Below are positions 17,910 to 26,256 of a stretch of DNA of 64,000 nucleotides, piece after piece; the stretch's first letter is position 1, and each line of letters begins with the position of its first letter. The notes beneath the pieces are model-generated. The model saw nothing but the letters and a program-made list of their open reading frames with translations, ran no database searches and had not been told where the DNA came from. The DNA lies in the NCBI GenBank assembly GCA_964454335.1, contig CAYVVT010000001.1, forward strand, positions 310,001 through 374,000. The letters are read 5' to 3'. This DNA comes from CAYVVT01 sp964454335. Lineage in GTDB: Bacteria; Fidelibacterota; UBA8477; JABMPR01. The position numbers and the translations under genes were made by a program.

Positions 17910-17946
17910 GCAAGAGAAGACAGGAGGGATATCTGCGTATCCCGGT

Positions 17947-17975
17947 TTGACATTCCAGCGCCTAACCCCTGTATT
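17947..17975 (+). promoter_or_regulatory. Candidate sigma-70 promoter upstream of the polysaccharide deacetylase gene
   Basis: A perfect TTGACA (17947-17952), a 17-base spacer and TGTATT (17970-17975) precede the gene at 18009 by a leader of roughly 25 bases. A 6-base hairpin GGGATA/TATCCC (17926-17943) lies just before it and may separate it from the lipoprotein operon. Confidence 0.5.
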
Positions 17976-18008
17976 CTATCATCGGAATAATTATAATTAG
18001 CCGAGCAA

Positions 18009-19187
18009 ATGAGATACTCCTATTACCAACAGAAAGAACGTGAACCCGGAAGCCGGTCAGGAGCCCTGCTGCGCTATCTGTTGTATGTGGTCACGCTTGT
18101 CATCATTGGCCTGAGCTTTACCGTCTGGAACCGTCAGCCCAAACTTGATCCCGAAGACCTGGCCCGGGAAGCTTTCTACGAGGGATATTTCACACTCAAT
18201 ACACGCCTGGATCAAACCATCAGTCTGCGTTTTCCATCCCTGAGATTCGTCGAGGGACACATTTCTGATGATGGATTGGCTATTCACCGCTTTGTCATTG
18301 AAGATCCTGACCAGGTGCGAGCCAAGGATGTACGCCGGCTTCTGGAGAGTTCCCTGGAAGGATATGGTTTCAATGTCCAGGAGTCCAGGCTGAGCGACGA
18401 CCGTTGGGAGTATCAGCTGCTGTCTGATTCCACGGTGTGGTCCGTCTACATCTTTGAGGCCGTAGAGGAAGAGATACAGTATGCGACACTGCTGCCGGAT
18501 GATCTGCGTCTTTCGAGAAAACCGGCGCAGCTGGCCATCGTCATCGATGATTTCGGCTATGCATTGAACGATGTCATCGAGGGATTCGTCCGCCTGCCCC
18601 AGATCTATACAGCCGCAGTGATCCCGGGACGGCCATACAGCCGCCAACTGGCCGAGAAGCATAACAACCGTAAACGTGAAACATTGATACACATGCCCAT
18701 GATCACGGTGAGCAACAGCAGCAGTGAACCAGAGCTGGTCCTGGCGGACTCCATGGACAGCCAGGAGATCCTGCGACGCCTGGATCTTGCCGCTCAGAGC
18801 GTACCCTTTGCCAGAGGCATGAACAATCATCAGGGCAGCGGTGCCACCCAGGATCCGGAACTCATGCGCATTGTTGCCGGATTTCTCAATCAGCGGGAAA
18901 TGTTCCTGCTGGACAGCCGTACTATCGCAGCCTCAGTGGCTGAGACGGTTGCCAGGCAGTCCGGTGTTCAAGCAACGAGAAGAGATGTTTTCCTGGATGA
19001 GGTCGATGACCCAGACGCCATTGCCAAAGAGCTGTTCCGTCTGGCCCGCATCGCCCGTGAACGTGGGTCTGCCATCGGTATCGGGCATTGCCGCCGGAAC
19101 ACGCTGGCCACCCTGACGAAGTATTTACCAGCCCTGGAGGAAGCCGGTTTCGAACTGGTCCCGGTCTCCTCGCTGGTCCGAGGATAA
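18009..19187 (+). CDS. Divergent polysaccharide deacetylase family protein (YibQ-like)
   Basis: A 392-residue protein with one N-terminal membrane segment (about residues 20-38), an alpha/beta linker domain, and a C-terminal divergent polysaccharide deacetylase domain from about residue 170. Domain signatures are LAIVIDDFGY (metal-binding aspartates), ETLIHMPM, GMNNHQGS and a final G-I-G-H-C-R-R. The family is periplasmic and is thought to act on wall or surface glycans, but few members have been characterised. The anchor topology places the catalytic domain outside. A promoter candidate lies just upstream. Confidence 0.85.
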   Translation: MRYSYYQQKEREPGSRSGALLRYLLYVVTLVIIGLSFTVWNRQPKLDPEDLAREAFYEGYFTLNTRLDQTISLRFPSLRFVEGHISDDGLAIHRFVIEDPDQVRAKDVRRLLESSLEGYGFNVQESRLSDDRWEYQLLSDSTVWSVYIFEAVEEEIQYATLLPDDLRLSRKPAQLAIVIDDFGYALNDVIEGFVRLPQIYTAAVIPGRPYSRQLAEKHNNRKRETLIHMPMITVSNSSSEPELVLADSMDSQEILRRLDLAAQSVPFARGMNNHQGSGATQDPELMRIVAGFLNQREMFLLDSRTIAASVAETVARQSGVQATRRDVFLDEVDDPDAIAKELFRLARIARERGSAIGIGHCRRNTLATLTKYLPALEEAGFELVPVSSLVRG

Positions 19188-19211
19188 AGAACACATTCAA
19201 CAGAGGTCCTT

Positions 19212-19898
19212 ATGGCACAACTGGAACTGAATCTGGATGCCTTTCTTGATTGTCGTCAATCCCTTCAGTCGCAGGATCTTTCCTTGCCGGGGATTACTAC
19301 GATCGCCCTGCTCTCCGGGGTGGATGGGCTCGCGATCACTTTTGACAGCAGATCAAAATCCTTTACTGAGCGAGACCTGGAACTGCTGGTGCAGAGTTCG
19401 GGGAGTGCGCGCTTCAACCTGCACATCTCACCCCGGGCCGATCTGGTGCAAACCGCCCTGGACATACCCGTCAATCAGGTCACCTTTATTGGAGAGGATC
19501 TATTCAAGACCTATGGGGCCGATCTCGACTCTTTCGTTCCCCAGATAAAGGAAGCAGGTAAACTGGTATCATTTCGCGCGGAACCGGAACTGAGCGAGTT
19601 GAAGAAGGCCTATCGCCTGCATGCCGATTTTATCGAATTGAATACCTGGTCCTTCACCAACGCACCTTCACCGCCGGCACAGGTCGAAGCCCAGGAGCAA
19701 CTGGCCCTGCTGGCCAGGACCGCTGAGAAGAACGGTATGGGTGTCGCTCTGAACGGAGGGATCGGATACCAGGAAGCCAATCCCCTGATCAATATCGATT
19801 CGGTTGAGAATCTCATCGTCGGACGTGCCATACTGGCCCGTGCTGTATTTGTAGGACTGGAAACCGCTATTCGGGATTTCAAGGGAAACATTCTTTGA
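19212..19898 (+). CDS. PdxJ-like protein lacking the catalytic residues
   Basis: A 228-residue TIM-barrel protein that follows pyridoxine 5'-phosphate synthase (PdxJ) throughout its length: RDLELL, an E-A-G-K-L-V-S strand, E-L-N-T, and the end VGRAILARAVFVGLETAIRDF. The usual active-site motifs are changed. NIDH is NLDA, HLRxDRRH is TFDSRSKS, NLE is NLH, E(I/L)HTG is ELNTW, and NAGHGL is ALNGGI. It is therefore unlikely to make pyridoxine phosphate and may be a pseudoenzyme or have another substrate. It overlaps the asparaginase gene by four bases (TTGA). Confidence 0.75.
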   Translation: MAQLELNLDAFLDCRQSLQSQDLSLPGITTIALLSGVDGLAITFDSRSKSFTERDLELLVQSSGSARFNLHISPRADLVQTALDIPVNQVTFIGEDLFKTYGADLDSFVPQIKEAGKLVSFRAEPELSELKKAYRLHADFIELNTWSFTNAPSPPAQVEAQEQLALLARTAEKNGMGVALNGGIGYQEANPLINIDSVENLIVGRAILARAVFVGLETAIRDFKGNIL

Positions 19899-20872
19899 GC
19901 AGTCTCATCACCAAGGTGATGCGTTCAGGTCACGTGGAAAGCTTTCATGTTGGTTTTGGGATCGTATGTGAGCCCGACGGAAAAATCATTCAACATTTTG
20001 GAGAAGAAACATATCCCACCTATGTACGTTCATCGGCCAAACCCCTGCAGGCCGCAGCCGTGATCCGATCCGGGGCGGCTGATCATTTCAAGTTGACGGA
20101 CGCAGAACTGGCCGTCATCTGCTCCTCCCACAACGCCGAACCTGTTCATGTCCAGAGCATTCGGAGCATTCTCGATAAGATCGAAGTGGATGAAAGCGCC
20201 TTTGACTGTGGTGCCCATCCGCCTATAGACCGGGAATCGGCAGCAGGCCTGATCAGGCAGGGAACAGAACCCACAGCGGTCCACAACAATTGTTCAGGCA
20301 AGCACAGCGGTATGCTGGCGGTAGCCCAGCATCTGGGTGCAGGCCCGGCAGACTATATCAATCCCGAACACCCAGCTCAAAAACTGATCCATGACATCGT
20401 CTGTGAATACACGGACGAAGAGCAGGTCTTCCGGGGGCTTGATGGCTGCAGCGCTCCCGTATTCTTCCTGCCCATACAGAAACTGGCACTGGCATTCGCC
20501 CGGATCGCCCAGCAGGACACAGAGGAGAAGAAGCGCATCTTCCGTGTCATGAACGAGAATCCTTACCTGGTGGCTGGCCGCAAGAGATTTGATACGGACC
20601 TCATGACACAGTTCCCGGATATTCTGATCTCCAAAGGTGGCGGTGAAGCCATCCTGGGTCTGGGCATCAATACCGGCGACAGGGTGCTGGGTATCGCCCT
20701 GAAGGTTCTGGACGGCAATCATCGAGCGGTGGGCCCCATGGCCCTGAAGATCCTGGATGAATGCGGTCTCATGGACGATGACAAATTTGAGAAGCTGAAC
20801 TGGTTCTGGCATCCGAAGCTCAAGAATCCAGCCGAACGCGTATATGGAAGCTATCAAACCGAATTTGAATAA
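19895..20872 (+). CDS. Asparaginase (bacterial/Rhizobium-type, PF06089 family)
   Basis: A 325-residue enzyme of the asparaginase II family (R. etli type), predicted to hydrolyse L-asparagine to aspartate and ammonia. Recognisable motifs are YVRSSAKPLQA (about residues 42-52), VICSSHNAEP (about 72-81), NNCSGKHSGMLA (about 131-142), DGCSAPVFFLP and SKGGGEAILGLG. The SxK and cysteine-containing motifs are those conserved in the family. It starts with TTG overlapping the previous stop; no better ATG is available before the conserved core. Confidence 0.87.
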   Translation: MSSLITKVMRSGHVESFHVGFGIVCEPDGKIIQHFGEETYPTYVRSSAKPLQAAAVIRSGAADHFKLTDAELAVICSSHNAEPVHVQSIRSILDKIEVDESAFDCGAHPPIDRESAAGLIRQGTEPTAVHNNCSGKHSGMLAVAQHLGAGPADYINPEHPAQKLIHDIVCEYTDEEQVFRGLDGCSAPVFFLPIQKLALAFARIAQQDTEEKKRIFRVMNENPYLVAGRKRFDTDLMTQFPDILISKGGGEAILGLGINTGDRVLGIALKVLDGNHRAVGPMALKILDECGLMDDDKFEKLNWFWHPKLKNPAERVYGSYQTEFE

Positions 20873-20886
20873 TGAAGGACTGATAC

Positions 20887-21324
20887 ATGGCGAAAGGTCG
20901 TAGCAGTTGGGATGATTATTTCATGCAGATAGCGTTGGAGGTGGCCACACGTTCCACCTGTGATCGCAAGAATGTGGGTGCCGTGATCGTACGGGACAAG
21001 ATGATCCTGTCCACCGGGTACAACGGCTCCATTCGCGGTCTGGCACATTGCGATGAAGTGGGCCATGAGATGGAAAATGGCCATTGTGTACGTACTGTCC
21101 ACGCCGAAGCCAACGCTATTGCCCAGGCCGCCCGCAACGGGGTTGCCATCGATGGTGCTGACATCTATGTCACTGCCAGCCCGTGCTATAATTGTTTTAA
21201 ACTCATCGCCAACTCGGGCATCCAGCGTGTATTTTATGGTGAGTTTTATCGTGATGATCGAATTCGCATCCATGCCGCCGAAGCCGGGATCGAATTGATC
21301 CACCTAGAAGAAGCCGTAGCCTAA
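20887..21324 (+). CDS. dCMP/cytidine deaminase family protein (ComEB-like)
   Basis: A 145-residue zinc deaminase most like deoxycytidylate deaminase, which converts dCMP to dUMP for thymidylate synthesis. Zinc ligands are in HAEANAI (about residues 74-80, with the catalytic Glu) and PCYNC (about 98-102). The start W-D-D-Y-F-M-Q-I-A and S-T-G-Y-N-G-S motifs match the dCMP deaminase branch rather than tRNA adenosine deaminases. A GAAGGA ribosome site precedes it. Confidence 0.88.
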   Translation: MAKGRSSWDDYFMQIALEVATRSTCDRKNVGAVIVRDKMILSTGYNGSIRGLAHCDEVGHEMENGHCVRTVHAEANAIAQAARNGVAIDGADIYVTASPCYNCFKLIANSGIQRVFYGEFYRDDRIRIHAAEAGIELIHLEEAVA

Positions 21325-21327
21325 CCC

Positions 21328-21915
21328 ATGGGGGGTGAGATGCAGCCAAACACAGATTTTCTTATCAAGGACCTGCAGGCGGAGGAACCTGAACATTGCC
21401 AGGTGGCGGTAGAACTCCTGTATACCGAATCCATCATGCACTGGCCGGAGTCCTGGCCCACCCTTGATTCCGCCAAGAAGGAACTTCAGGAGTTGTTCGA
21501 TAAGCAGGCCATCCTCCGCTGTGCGGTAGGCGGGGAGGACAAGTTGATGGGCTGGATCGGAGCAATTCGGCAATATTCGGGCCATACCTGGAAACTGAAT
21601 CCCCTGGTGATCCACCCGGAATTCCGCATGGAGGGGATCGGCCGGGCCCTGGTATCTGATCTCGAGGAGCAGGTCCTGCTGCGCGGTGGCGAGAATATCT
21701 ATGTCCATACGGAGGACGAGGATGGCCGCACCTCTCTCGCAAATACCGAATTGTATCCCAATGTTCTGGATAAGCTCAAAGACCTGAAGAATACTGCCGG
21801 ACATCCTTTTGAATTTTTCCGGGAGGTGGGATTCCAAGTGGTGGGGGTCATTCCGCATGCAAACGGATACGGCAGGCCTGATATCATCATGGCCAAACGC
21901 CTGAGAAGGAGATGA
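21328..21915 (+). CDS. GNAT acetyltransferase, AAC(6')-like
   Basis: A 195-residue GNAT protein. The acetyl-CoA signature is in HPEFRMEGIGRALVSDLEEQ (about residues 92-111), and the acceptor-side pattern (N-P-L-V-I-H, later F-F-R-E-V-G-F-Q-V-V-G-V-I-P-H-A-N-G-Y-G) resembles aminoglycoside 6'-N-acetyltransferases such as AAC(6')-Ii. Many chromosomal members act on other amines, so resistance cannot be claimed. Starts at 21328 or 21340 are both possible. It overlaps the next gene by four bases. Confidence 0.75.
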   Translation: MGGEMQPNTDFLIKDLQAEEPEHCQVAVELLYTESIMHWPESWPTLDSAKKELQELFDKQAILRCAVGGEDKLMGWIGAIRQYSGHTWKLNPLVIHPEFRMEGIGRALVSDLEEQVLLRGGENIYVHTEDEDGRTSLANTELYPNVLDKLKDLKNTAGHPFEFFREVGFQVVGVIPHANGYGRPDIIMAKRLRRR

Positions 21916-22820
21916 TGAACCTTAGATCCACCGGCCGATTGATGACGGCTGTGCTGGGTGTACTCATCTTCGCTTGCACCGGAACCCGACCGGTTCATTA
22001 TTCCAGTATCGAACTCGAGAGCAAGCTGAATGAGCTTATCAAGCACTTCGAGGGAGACGTGGGTATCTATGTACGGCACCTCGTGACTGAAAATGAGGTG
22101 GCCATCCGTGCAGATGAGTTATTCCCGACAGCCAGCATGGTCAAGGTACCCATCATGTTGAAGCTCTTTGATCGTTTGGAGAATGCTAACGATGACACCC
22201 TGCGGTATCACTCACTGCTCACCTGGCATCCCGATACGGTGAATTACCCAGGTGATGGCGGGATCATGTCTTCCTATGAAACCGGGAATACCATTCCACT
22301 GGACAAGATCGTTTCACTGATGATCACCTACAGTGACAATCACGCCAGTCTCTGGTGTCAGAAACTTGCCGGAGGTGGAAAGGCCATCAATCTCTGGTTG
22401 CAGGAGAACGGCTTCGATTCCACCCGGGTGAATTCAAGAACCCCGGGCAGACAGGATGATTGGGAGATCTACGGCTGGGGCCAGACAACCCCTCGGGAAA
22501 TGGCTGAACTGCTAGTGATGATAAGCCAGGACCGTGCTGTGAATCCGGAGGCCAGCCGGGAAATGTACAGGGTTCTCACCAAGATCTATTGGGACGATGA
22601 AGCGCTTTCAGCCATTCCAATGACCACCCAGGCCGCCTCAAAACAGGGCGCGGTAAGTGCCTCGCGATCTGAGGTGGTGCTGGTGAATGCACCCCATGGG
22701 GATTACGTGTTCTGCGTTATCACAAAGAATCAGCAGGACACCAGTTGGGATGATAACAATCCCGGTTTTGTGCTGCTGCGAGAAGTATCAGAATTGCTCT
22801 GGGATTATTTCGAGGGGTGA
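21912..22820 (+). CDS. Class A beta-lactamase-fold serine hydrolase, lipoprotein
   Basis: A 302-residue predicted lipoprotein (signal ending L-I-F-A-C) with the beta-lactamase/transpeptidase fold. The nucleophile motif is S-M-V-K in FPTASMVKVP (about residues 73-82) and the second motif is SDN in MITYSDNHAS. The third is K-Q-G in ASKQGAVSAS instead of the usual KTG/KSG. No E-x-x-x-N omega motif is obvious, so a wall-modifying or other hydrolase is likelier than a true lactamase. Its 3' end overlaps the convergent M61 gene by 16 bases. Confidence 0.75.
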   Translation: MMNLRSTGRLMTAVLGVLIFACTGTRPVHYSSIELESKLNELIKHFEGDVGIYVRHLVTENEVAIRADELFPTASMVKVPIMLKLFDRLENANDDTLRYHSLLTWHPDTVNYPGDGGIMSSYETGNTIPLDKIVSLMITYSDNHASLWCQKLAGGGKAINLWLQENGFDSTRVNSRTPGRQDDWEIYGWGQTTPREMAELLVMISQDRAVNPEASREMYRVLTKIYWDDEALSAIPMTTQAASKQGAVSASRSEVVLVNAPHGDYVFCVITKNQQDTSWDDNNPGFVLLREVSELLWDYFEG

Positions 22821-24583
22821 TCCTGCCTGAGCCAGGCATCCCGCAGTGCCATCTGCTCCTCTGAGGCGTTCTCGATCAATTCAAGGCCGGAGATATCGTC
22901 CGGCCTGAAGGCCACTGTTACCAGCAGATCCCGCAAAATACCGTTTCGGCTGATGGTCATTTCCACAATATCCCCAGGTTTCCGCTGCTTGTAATAGTCA
23001 ATCGCAATGTTGGTCACCCTGAATCCATCAATAGCGATGATCTCGTCGCCCACATTCAGCCCGGCCTGCCAGGCCGGCGAAGCTTCCACGATACGGCCAA
23101 TGGTGATCTTACCGTTGTGATCCCGCAGTCTTGCACCGAGGTAGCTTTCGGAACTGCTGCTGGTGTCCATCATGACGCCGATCTTGTCGAACACTTGTTC
23201 GTAGGGCAATTCTGCCACACCGTGAACATAGTTGTTGAAAAATTCTGAGAAGGACCGCCCGGAGACATTCTCGCAGGCATGCTGGAAATCGATGTTGCGG
23301 TAACCTTCTCCGCTGAGTCCGAAATCCTCATACATCTTCAGCATGACGGCATCCAGTCCACGTTCGCCCGCGGTGGCTTCCAGAATGAGAATGTCCAGCA
23401 GCAAGCCCAGCAGATGGCCTTTATCATAATAAGAGATACTGACGTTGTCGGAGTGTTCATTTCGTCTGTAATATTTGATCCAGGCATCAAAGCTGGCATC
23501 GGCCACCGGTTGATGCAGACGACCTGGTTTCCATTGCAGACCGCTGATCTCACGTGTCAAAACCTCGAAGTAGTCGTCACGTCCGGTGATCCCGTTCCGG
23601 TAGAGGATCAATTCGTCATAGTAGCTGGTGATGCCTTCTGCTATCCACAGTTCCGAGGTGTAATTTTCCCCATCATAGTCAAAGCTTTCGACGCCCTTTG
23701 GAAATAGGCGCTTGATATTCCATGTATGGAAGAATTCATGTGATATAAGGGAAAGGACGCTGTGGTAGCGGCTGGAATCCTCAAAGGCCCAGCGACCCAC
23801 AAAATTCACTGAACTGTTCTTATGTTCCAGACCGCCCCGACTGCCGCCAGCGTGGAGGATAAAAAGGTAGTGATCATAGGGCAGCCCCTGAAAGATGGCC
23901 GCTTCACTTTCAATGATCCGGGTAAAATCCGCCACCAGTGTTGAATCGTCCCAGTTACCGATCCCGGCGATGGCGATCTGGTGCGGTTTCCCCAGGACCT
24001 GGAAATCAAGCACCTGCTGGTTCCCCAACTCCAATGGTGAATCCACCAATTCATCATAGTCCCGGGCTGTGAATTCCCGGTTGCCGGGAACATTGAAGGG
24101 TTCCAGGCTGGTGGAAATGGTGGACCATCCTGCCGGTAACTCCACATGCAGTCGATGCTGCAGGCCGAGATTGCGCTGCCAGTACATGAATACGCTGGCA
24201 CCGTTGACCAGGGCGTGATCCGCATCCAGGAAGCTGGTGCGGACACTGTGTTCGAAAGCGTATACAAGATAGGTAACCACCACCTTGCGTTGCTTTCCAG
24301 TGTCGAGTTGCCAGTGATTCTTGTCGATCTTCTGAACCTTTACGGGATTGCCAAGGGCGTCCACGACGCTCAGATCCTGTATGTTGCGTGCAAATTCCCG
24401 TACCAGGTAGCTGCCGGGAGTCCAAACGGGCATGCCGATCATCTCTTTGCCCCGGGTTCCCTCCAGGGTCATCTTAACTTTTAGCAGATGGGTATGCGGT
24501 TCCGGCATCGACAGCTTGTAATGGATGCTTTTCGCCTGGAGCATGATGAAAGAGCACAGAATGACCAGGATTCGTATTCTCAT
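22805..24583 (-). CDS. M61 family peptidase with PDZ domain
   Basis: A 592-residue exported zinc metallopeptidase of the glycyl aminopeptidase family. After a signal peptide (about residues 1-17) comes the M61 N-terminal region, then the catalytic HEFFHTWNIKRLFP (about 285-298; HExxH) and the downstream glutamate of WIAEGITSYYDE (about 319-330). A C-terminal PDZ domain follows from about residue 480 (G-R-I-V-E-A-S-P-A-W-Q-A-G-L). GAGGAT eight bases upstream supports the ATG at 24583. A promoter candidate lies between it and tetR. Confidence 0.9.
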   Translation of the reverse strand: MRIRILVILCSFIMLQAKSIHYKLSMPEPHTHLLKVKMTLEGTRGKEMIGMPVWTPGSYLVREFARNIQDLSVVDALGNPVKVQKIDKNHWQLDTGKQRKVVVTYLVYAFEHSVRTSFLDADHALVNGASVFMYWQRNLGLQHRLHVELPAGWSTISTSLEPFNVPGNREFTARDYDELVDSPLELGNQQVLDFQVLGKPHQIAIAGIGNWDDSTLVADFTRIIESEAAIFQGLPYDHYLFILHAGGSRGGLEHKNSSVNFVGRWAFEDSSRYHSVLSLISHEFFHTWNIKRLFPKGVESFDYDGENYTSELWIAEGITSYYDELILYRNGITGRDDYFEVLTREISGLQWKPGRLHQPVADASFDAWIKYYRRNEHSDNVSISYYDKGHLLGLLLDILILEATAGERGLDAVMLKMYEDFGLSGEGYRNIDFQHACENVSGRSFSEFFNNYVHGVAELPYEQVFDKIGVMMDTSSSSESYLGARLRDHNGKITIGRIVEASPAWQAGLNVGDEIIAIDGFRVTNIAIDYYKQRKPGDIVEMTISRNGILRDLLVTVAFRPDDISGLELIENASEEQMALRDAWLRQDHPSK

Positions 24584-24608
24584 TTAGATCCTCAAATTAG
24601 TGCGACCT

Positions 24609-24637
24609 AGTATAAGACGCCCATTTGAGAAGGTCAG
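24609..24637 (-). promoter_or_regulatory. Candidate sigma-70 promoter of the M61 peptidase gene
   Basis: On the minus strand, CTGACC (24637-24632), 17 bases and TATACT (24614-24609) form a plausible -35/-10 pair, ending 25 bases before the M61 start and beginning 4 bases after the tetR stop. It suggests the peptidase is transcribed separately from tetR. Confidence 0.45.
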
Positions 24638-24640
24638 GGA

Positions 24641-25234
24641 TTAATGTGCATCCAGGATCAGGTCCAGGTGCTGCTCACACTGCGATTTGAAGTCTTGATA
24701 GTTGTCTGGCTGGCCCAGGTTCATATAGAACAGCAGCATTCCCAGGACACTGTGGTTCAGTTGCTGCCGGCGGATCTCAATCTGGTCGGCCGGAAATGAG
24801 CCCTTCTCGATGCACAGCGACCAATCCTCAGCGCAGAGCCGGTCCAGGAACCCGGTAATCAATTCGATGGCTGGCTTCTTGCGTGCCGGATCACGGGTCT
24901 TTTCCAGGAAGAACAGTTCGAAGGTGCCGGGGTACTGGATGAAATACTTGATATAGGCCAGGGTAATGGCCCTGATGCGCTCCAGACCTTGGGCCGTATC
25001 CCCGATCTCCTGGTGGATGCTTGTTTCACACTCATCCTGGAAGTCCTGCACGCACTCAAATACCAGGTCCCTGATATCCCTGAAGTAATTATATATGGTG
25101 GCGTATGAATAGCCCGCCCGGGCGGCCACATTCCGCACACTGACTCCCTTGATGCCCTCACCGCGGAGTATCTCCTTGGTGGCCTGGATGAAATATTCCC
25201 GCATACGTTGTTCCTGGATCTCGTTGGGTACCAT
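24641..25234 (-). CDS. TetR family transcriptional regulator
   Basis: A 197-residue regulator. The N-terminal helix-turn-helix is typical of TetR: ATKEILRGEGIKGVSVRNVA followed by AARAGYSYATIYNYFRDIRD (about residues 15-55). The ligand-binding C-terminal domain has no recognisable specificity. ATG 25234 has GGGAGTGATC upstream and is preferred to the 23-codon longer frame, which would run through the palindrome. The double palindrome at 25248-25278 begins 14 bases upstream, so the protein very likely represses its own gene. Its other targets are not evident here. Confidence 0.9.
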   Translation of the reverse strand: MVPNEIQEQRMREYFIQATKEILRGEGIKGVSVRNVAARAGYSYATIYNYFRDIRDLVFECVQDFQDECETSIHQEIGDTAQGLERIRAITLAYIKYFIQYPGTFELFFLEKTRDPARKKPAIELITGFLDRLCAEDWSLCIEKGSFPADQIEIRRQQLNHSVLGMLLFYMNLGQPDNYQDFKSQCEQHLDLILDAH

Positions 25235-25247
25235 GATCACTCCCGAT

Positions 25248-25278
25248 TTAACACTGTTAAGTAAATTAACAGTGTTAA
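25248..25278. promoter_or_regulatory. Double palindromic operator of the TetR regulator
   Basis: TTAACACTGTTAA (25248-25260) and TTAACAGTGTTAA (25266-25278) are separated by GTAAA. Each half is itself a palindrome around a central C or G, and together they form a perfect 13-base inverted repeat. Centre-to-centre spacing is 18 bases. It overlaps a possible -10 (TACTTA) and sits between the tetR start and the terminator of the sod gene, as expected of an autoregulatory operator bound by one or two TetR dimers. Confidence 0.75.
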
Positions 25279-25291
25279 TCACGCAAGAACT

Positions 25292-25320
25292 AAAAAGCCC
25301 CACCCGGAGGCGAGGCTTTT
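25292..25320 (-). terminator. Intrinsic terminator downstream of sod
   Basis: On the minus strand AAAAGCCTCGCC and GGTGGGGCTTTTT form a GC-rich stem with two G-U pairs, a short loop and a T run, 82 bases after the sod stop. The T run on the other strand would also allow weak termination there. It separates sod from tetR. Confidence 0.75.
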
Positions 25321-25401
25321 GATGGTGAGGGGATTATGCGGAAAACGCTCCTGCAGAGCATTTCCCATTTAAAGATCCAAGGCCACTTACAGCATGGATC
25401 C

Positions 25402-25983
25402 TCATTCACCAAAGTTACTGGCCACGAAGTCCCAGTTGAACAATCTCCAGATCTCTTCAACATACTTGGGGCGGGCGTTGCGGTAATCCACGTAATAGGC
25501 ATGTTCCCAGACATCCAGGGTTAGCAGGGGTTTCTGTCCGTCTGTCATGGGATTCCCGGCGTTGCTGGTGCTGACAATGGCCAGGGAACCGTCGCCATTC
25601 TTCACCAGCCAGGTCCATCCCGAACCGAAATTCTTCACTGCAGCGTCGGAAAAAGCGGCCTTGAATTCGTCGAAAGAACCAAACGCAGCGTTGATGGCAT
25701 CCGCCAGAGCGCCGGTAGGTGCGCCACCGCCACTTGGTGACAGGCAGTTCCAGTAGAAGGTGTGATTCCAGACCTGAGCTGCGTTGTTGAACAGACCGGC
25801 GGAAGATCCCATGATGATCTCTTCCAGGCTGGCATCTTCGAATTCGGTTCCCCCAATCAAATTATTGAGATTGGTGACGTAGGCCTGATGGTGCTTGCCA
25901 TAGTGGTAGTCCAGCGTTTCTGCTGAAATAACCGGCTCCAGGGCATCCTGGGCGTAGGGCAGAGCAGGCAGTTCATGTTTCAT
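25402..25983 (-). CDS. Superoxide dismutase, iron/manganese family
   Basis: A 193-residue Fe/Mn superoxide dismutase that converts superoxide to oxygen and peroxide in the cytoplasm. Metal ligands are the His in L-D-Y-H-Y-G-K-H-H, the His in QVWNHTFYWNCLSP (about residues 69-82), and Asp and His in LDVWEHAYYVDYRN (about 156-169). The glutamine before V-W-N-H in the N-terminal half favours an iron enzyme (SodB-like). There is no signal peptide. AAGGAGATAGACG precedes the ATG. A GC-rich terminator follows. Confidence 0.93.
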   Translation of the reverse strand: MKHELPALPYAQDALEPVISAETLDYHYGKHHQAYVTNLNNLIGGTEFEDASLEEIIMGSSAGLFNNAAQVWNHTFYWNCLSPSGGGAPTGALADAINAAFGSFDEFKAAFSDAAVKNFGSGWTWLVKNGDGSLAIVSTSNAGNPMTDGQKPLLTLDVWEHAYYVDYRNARPKYVEEIWRLFNWDFVASNFGE

Positions 25984-26256
25984 CGTCTATCTCCTTTTAG
26001 GCATATATTCATTACAATATTAGTCATCATCGCAAACATAAACAGCGAGAAGCAGTTTGCCAGTGCAAAGTAAGATAGGACATCGGATCACGATAGGGTA
26101 TCTATCATGGTGCCAGAGATTGGACCGATCAAAAGCCGGCAGCGTCGAAAATGTTCGGGGACTCAGCGAACCAGTAAGTTTGGAACTAATTCTCCCTTCA
26201 TAATTTGCATTCTCTTGGGCTGCCAATAAATTGCGGCTTTCTAGAAAGGACATTAC

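Noticed and set aside
21328..21915. An aminoglycoside resistance gene
   Set aside because: The AAC(6')-like pattern is shared by many housekeeping GNATs, and there is no mobile-element context.
25984..26256. A possible preQ1 or pterin riboswitch ahead of the PTPS/QueD-like gene
   Set aside because: I could not build the short preQ1 pseudoknot or another known aptamer; only minor hairpins are present.
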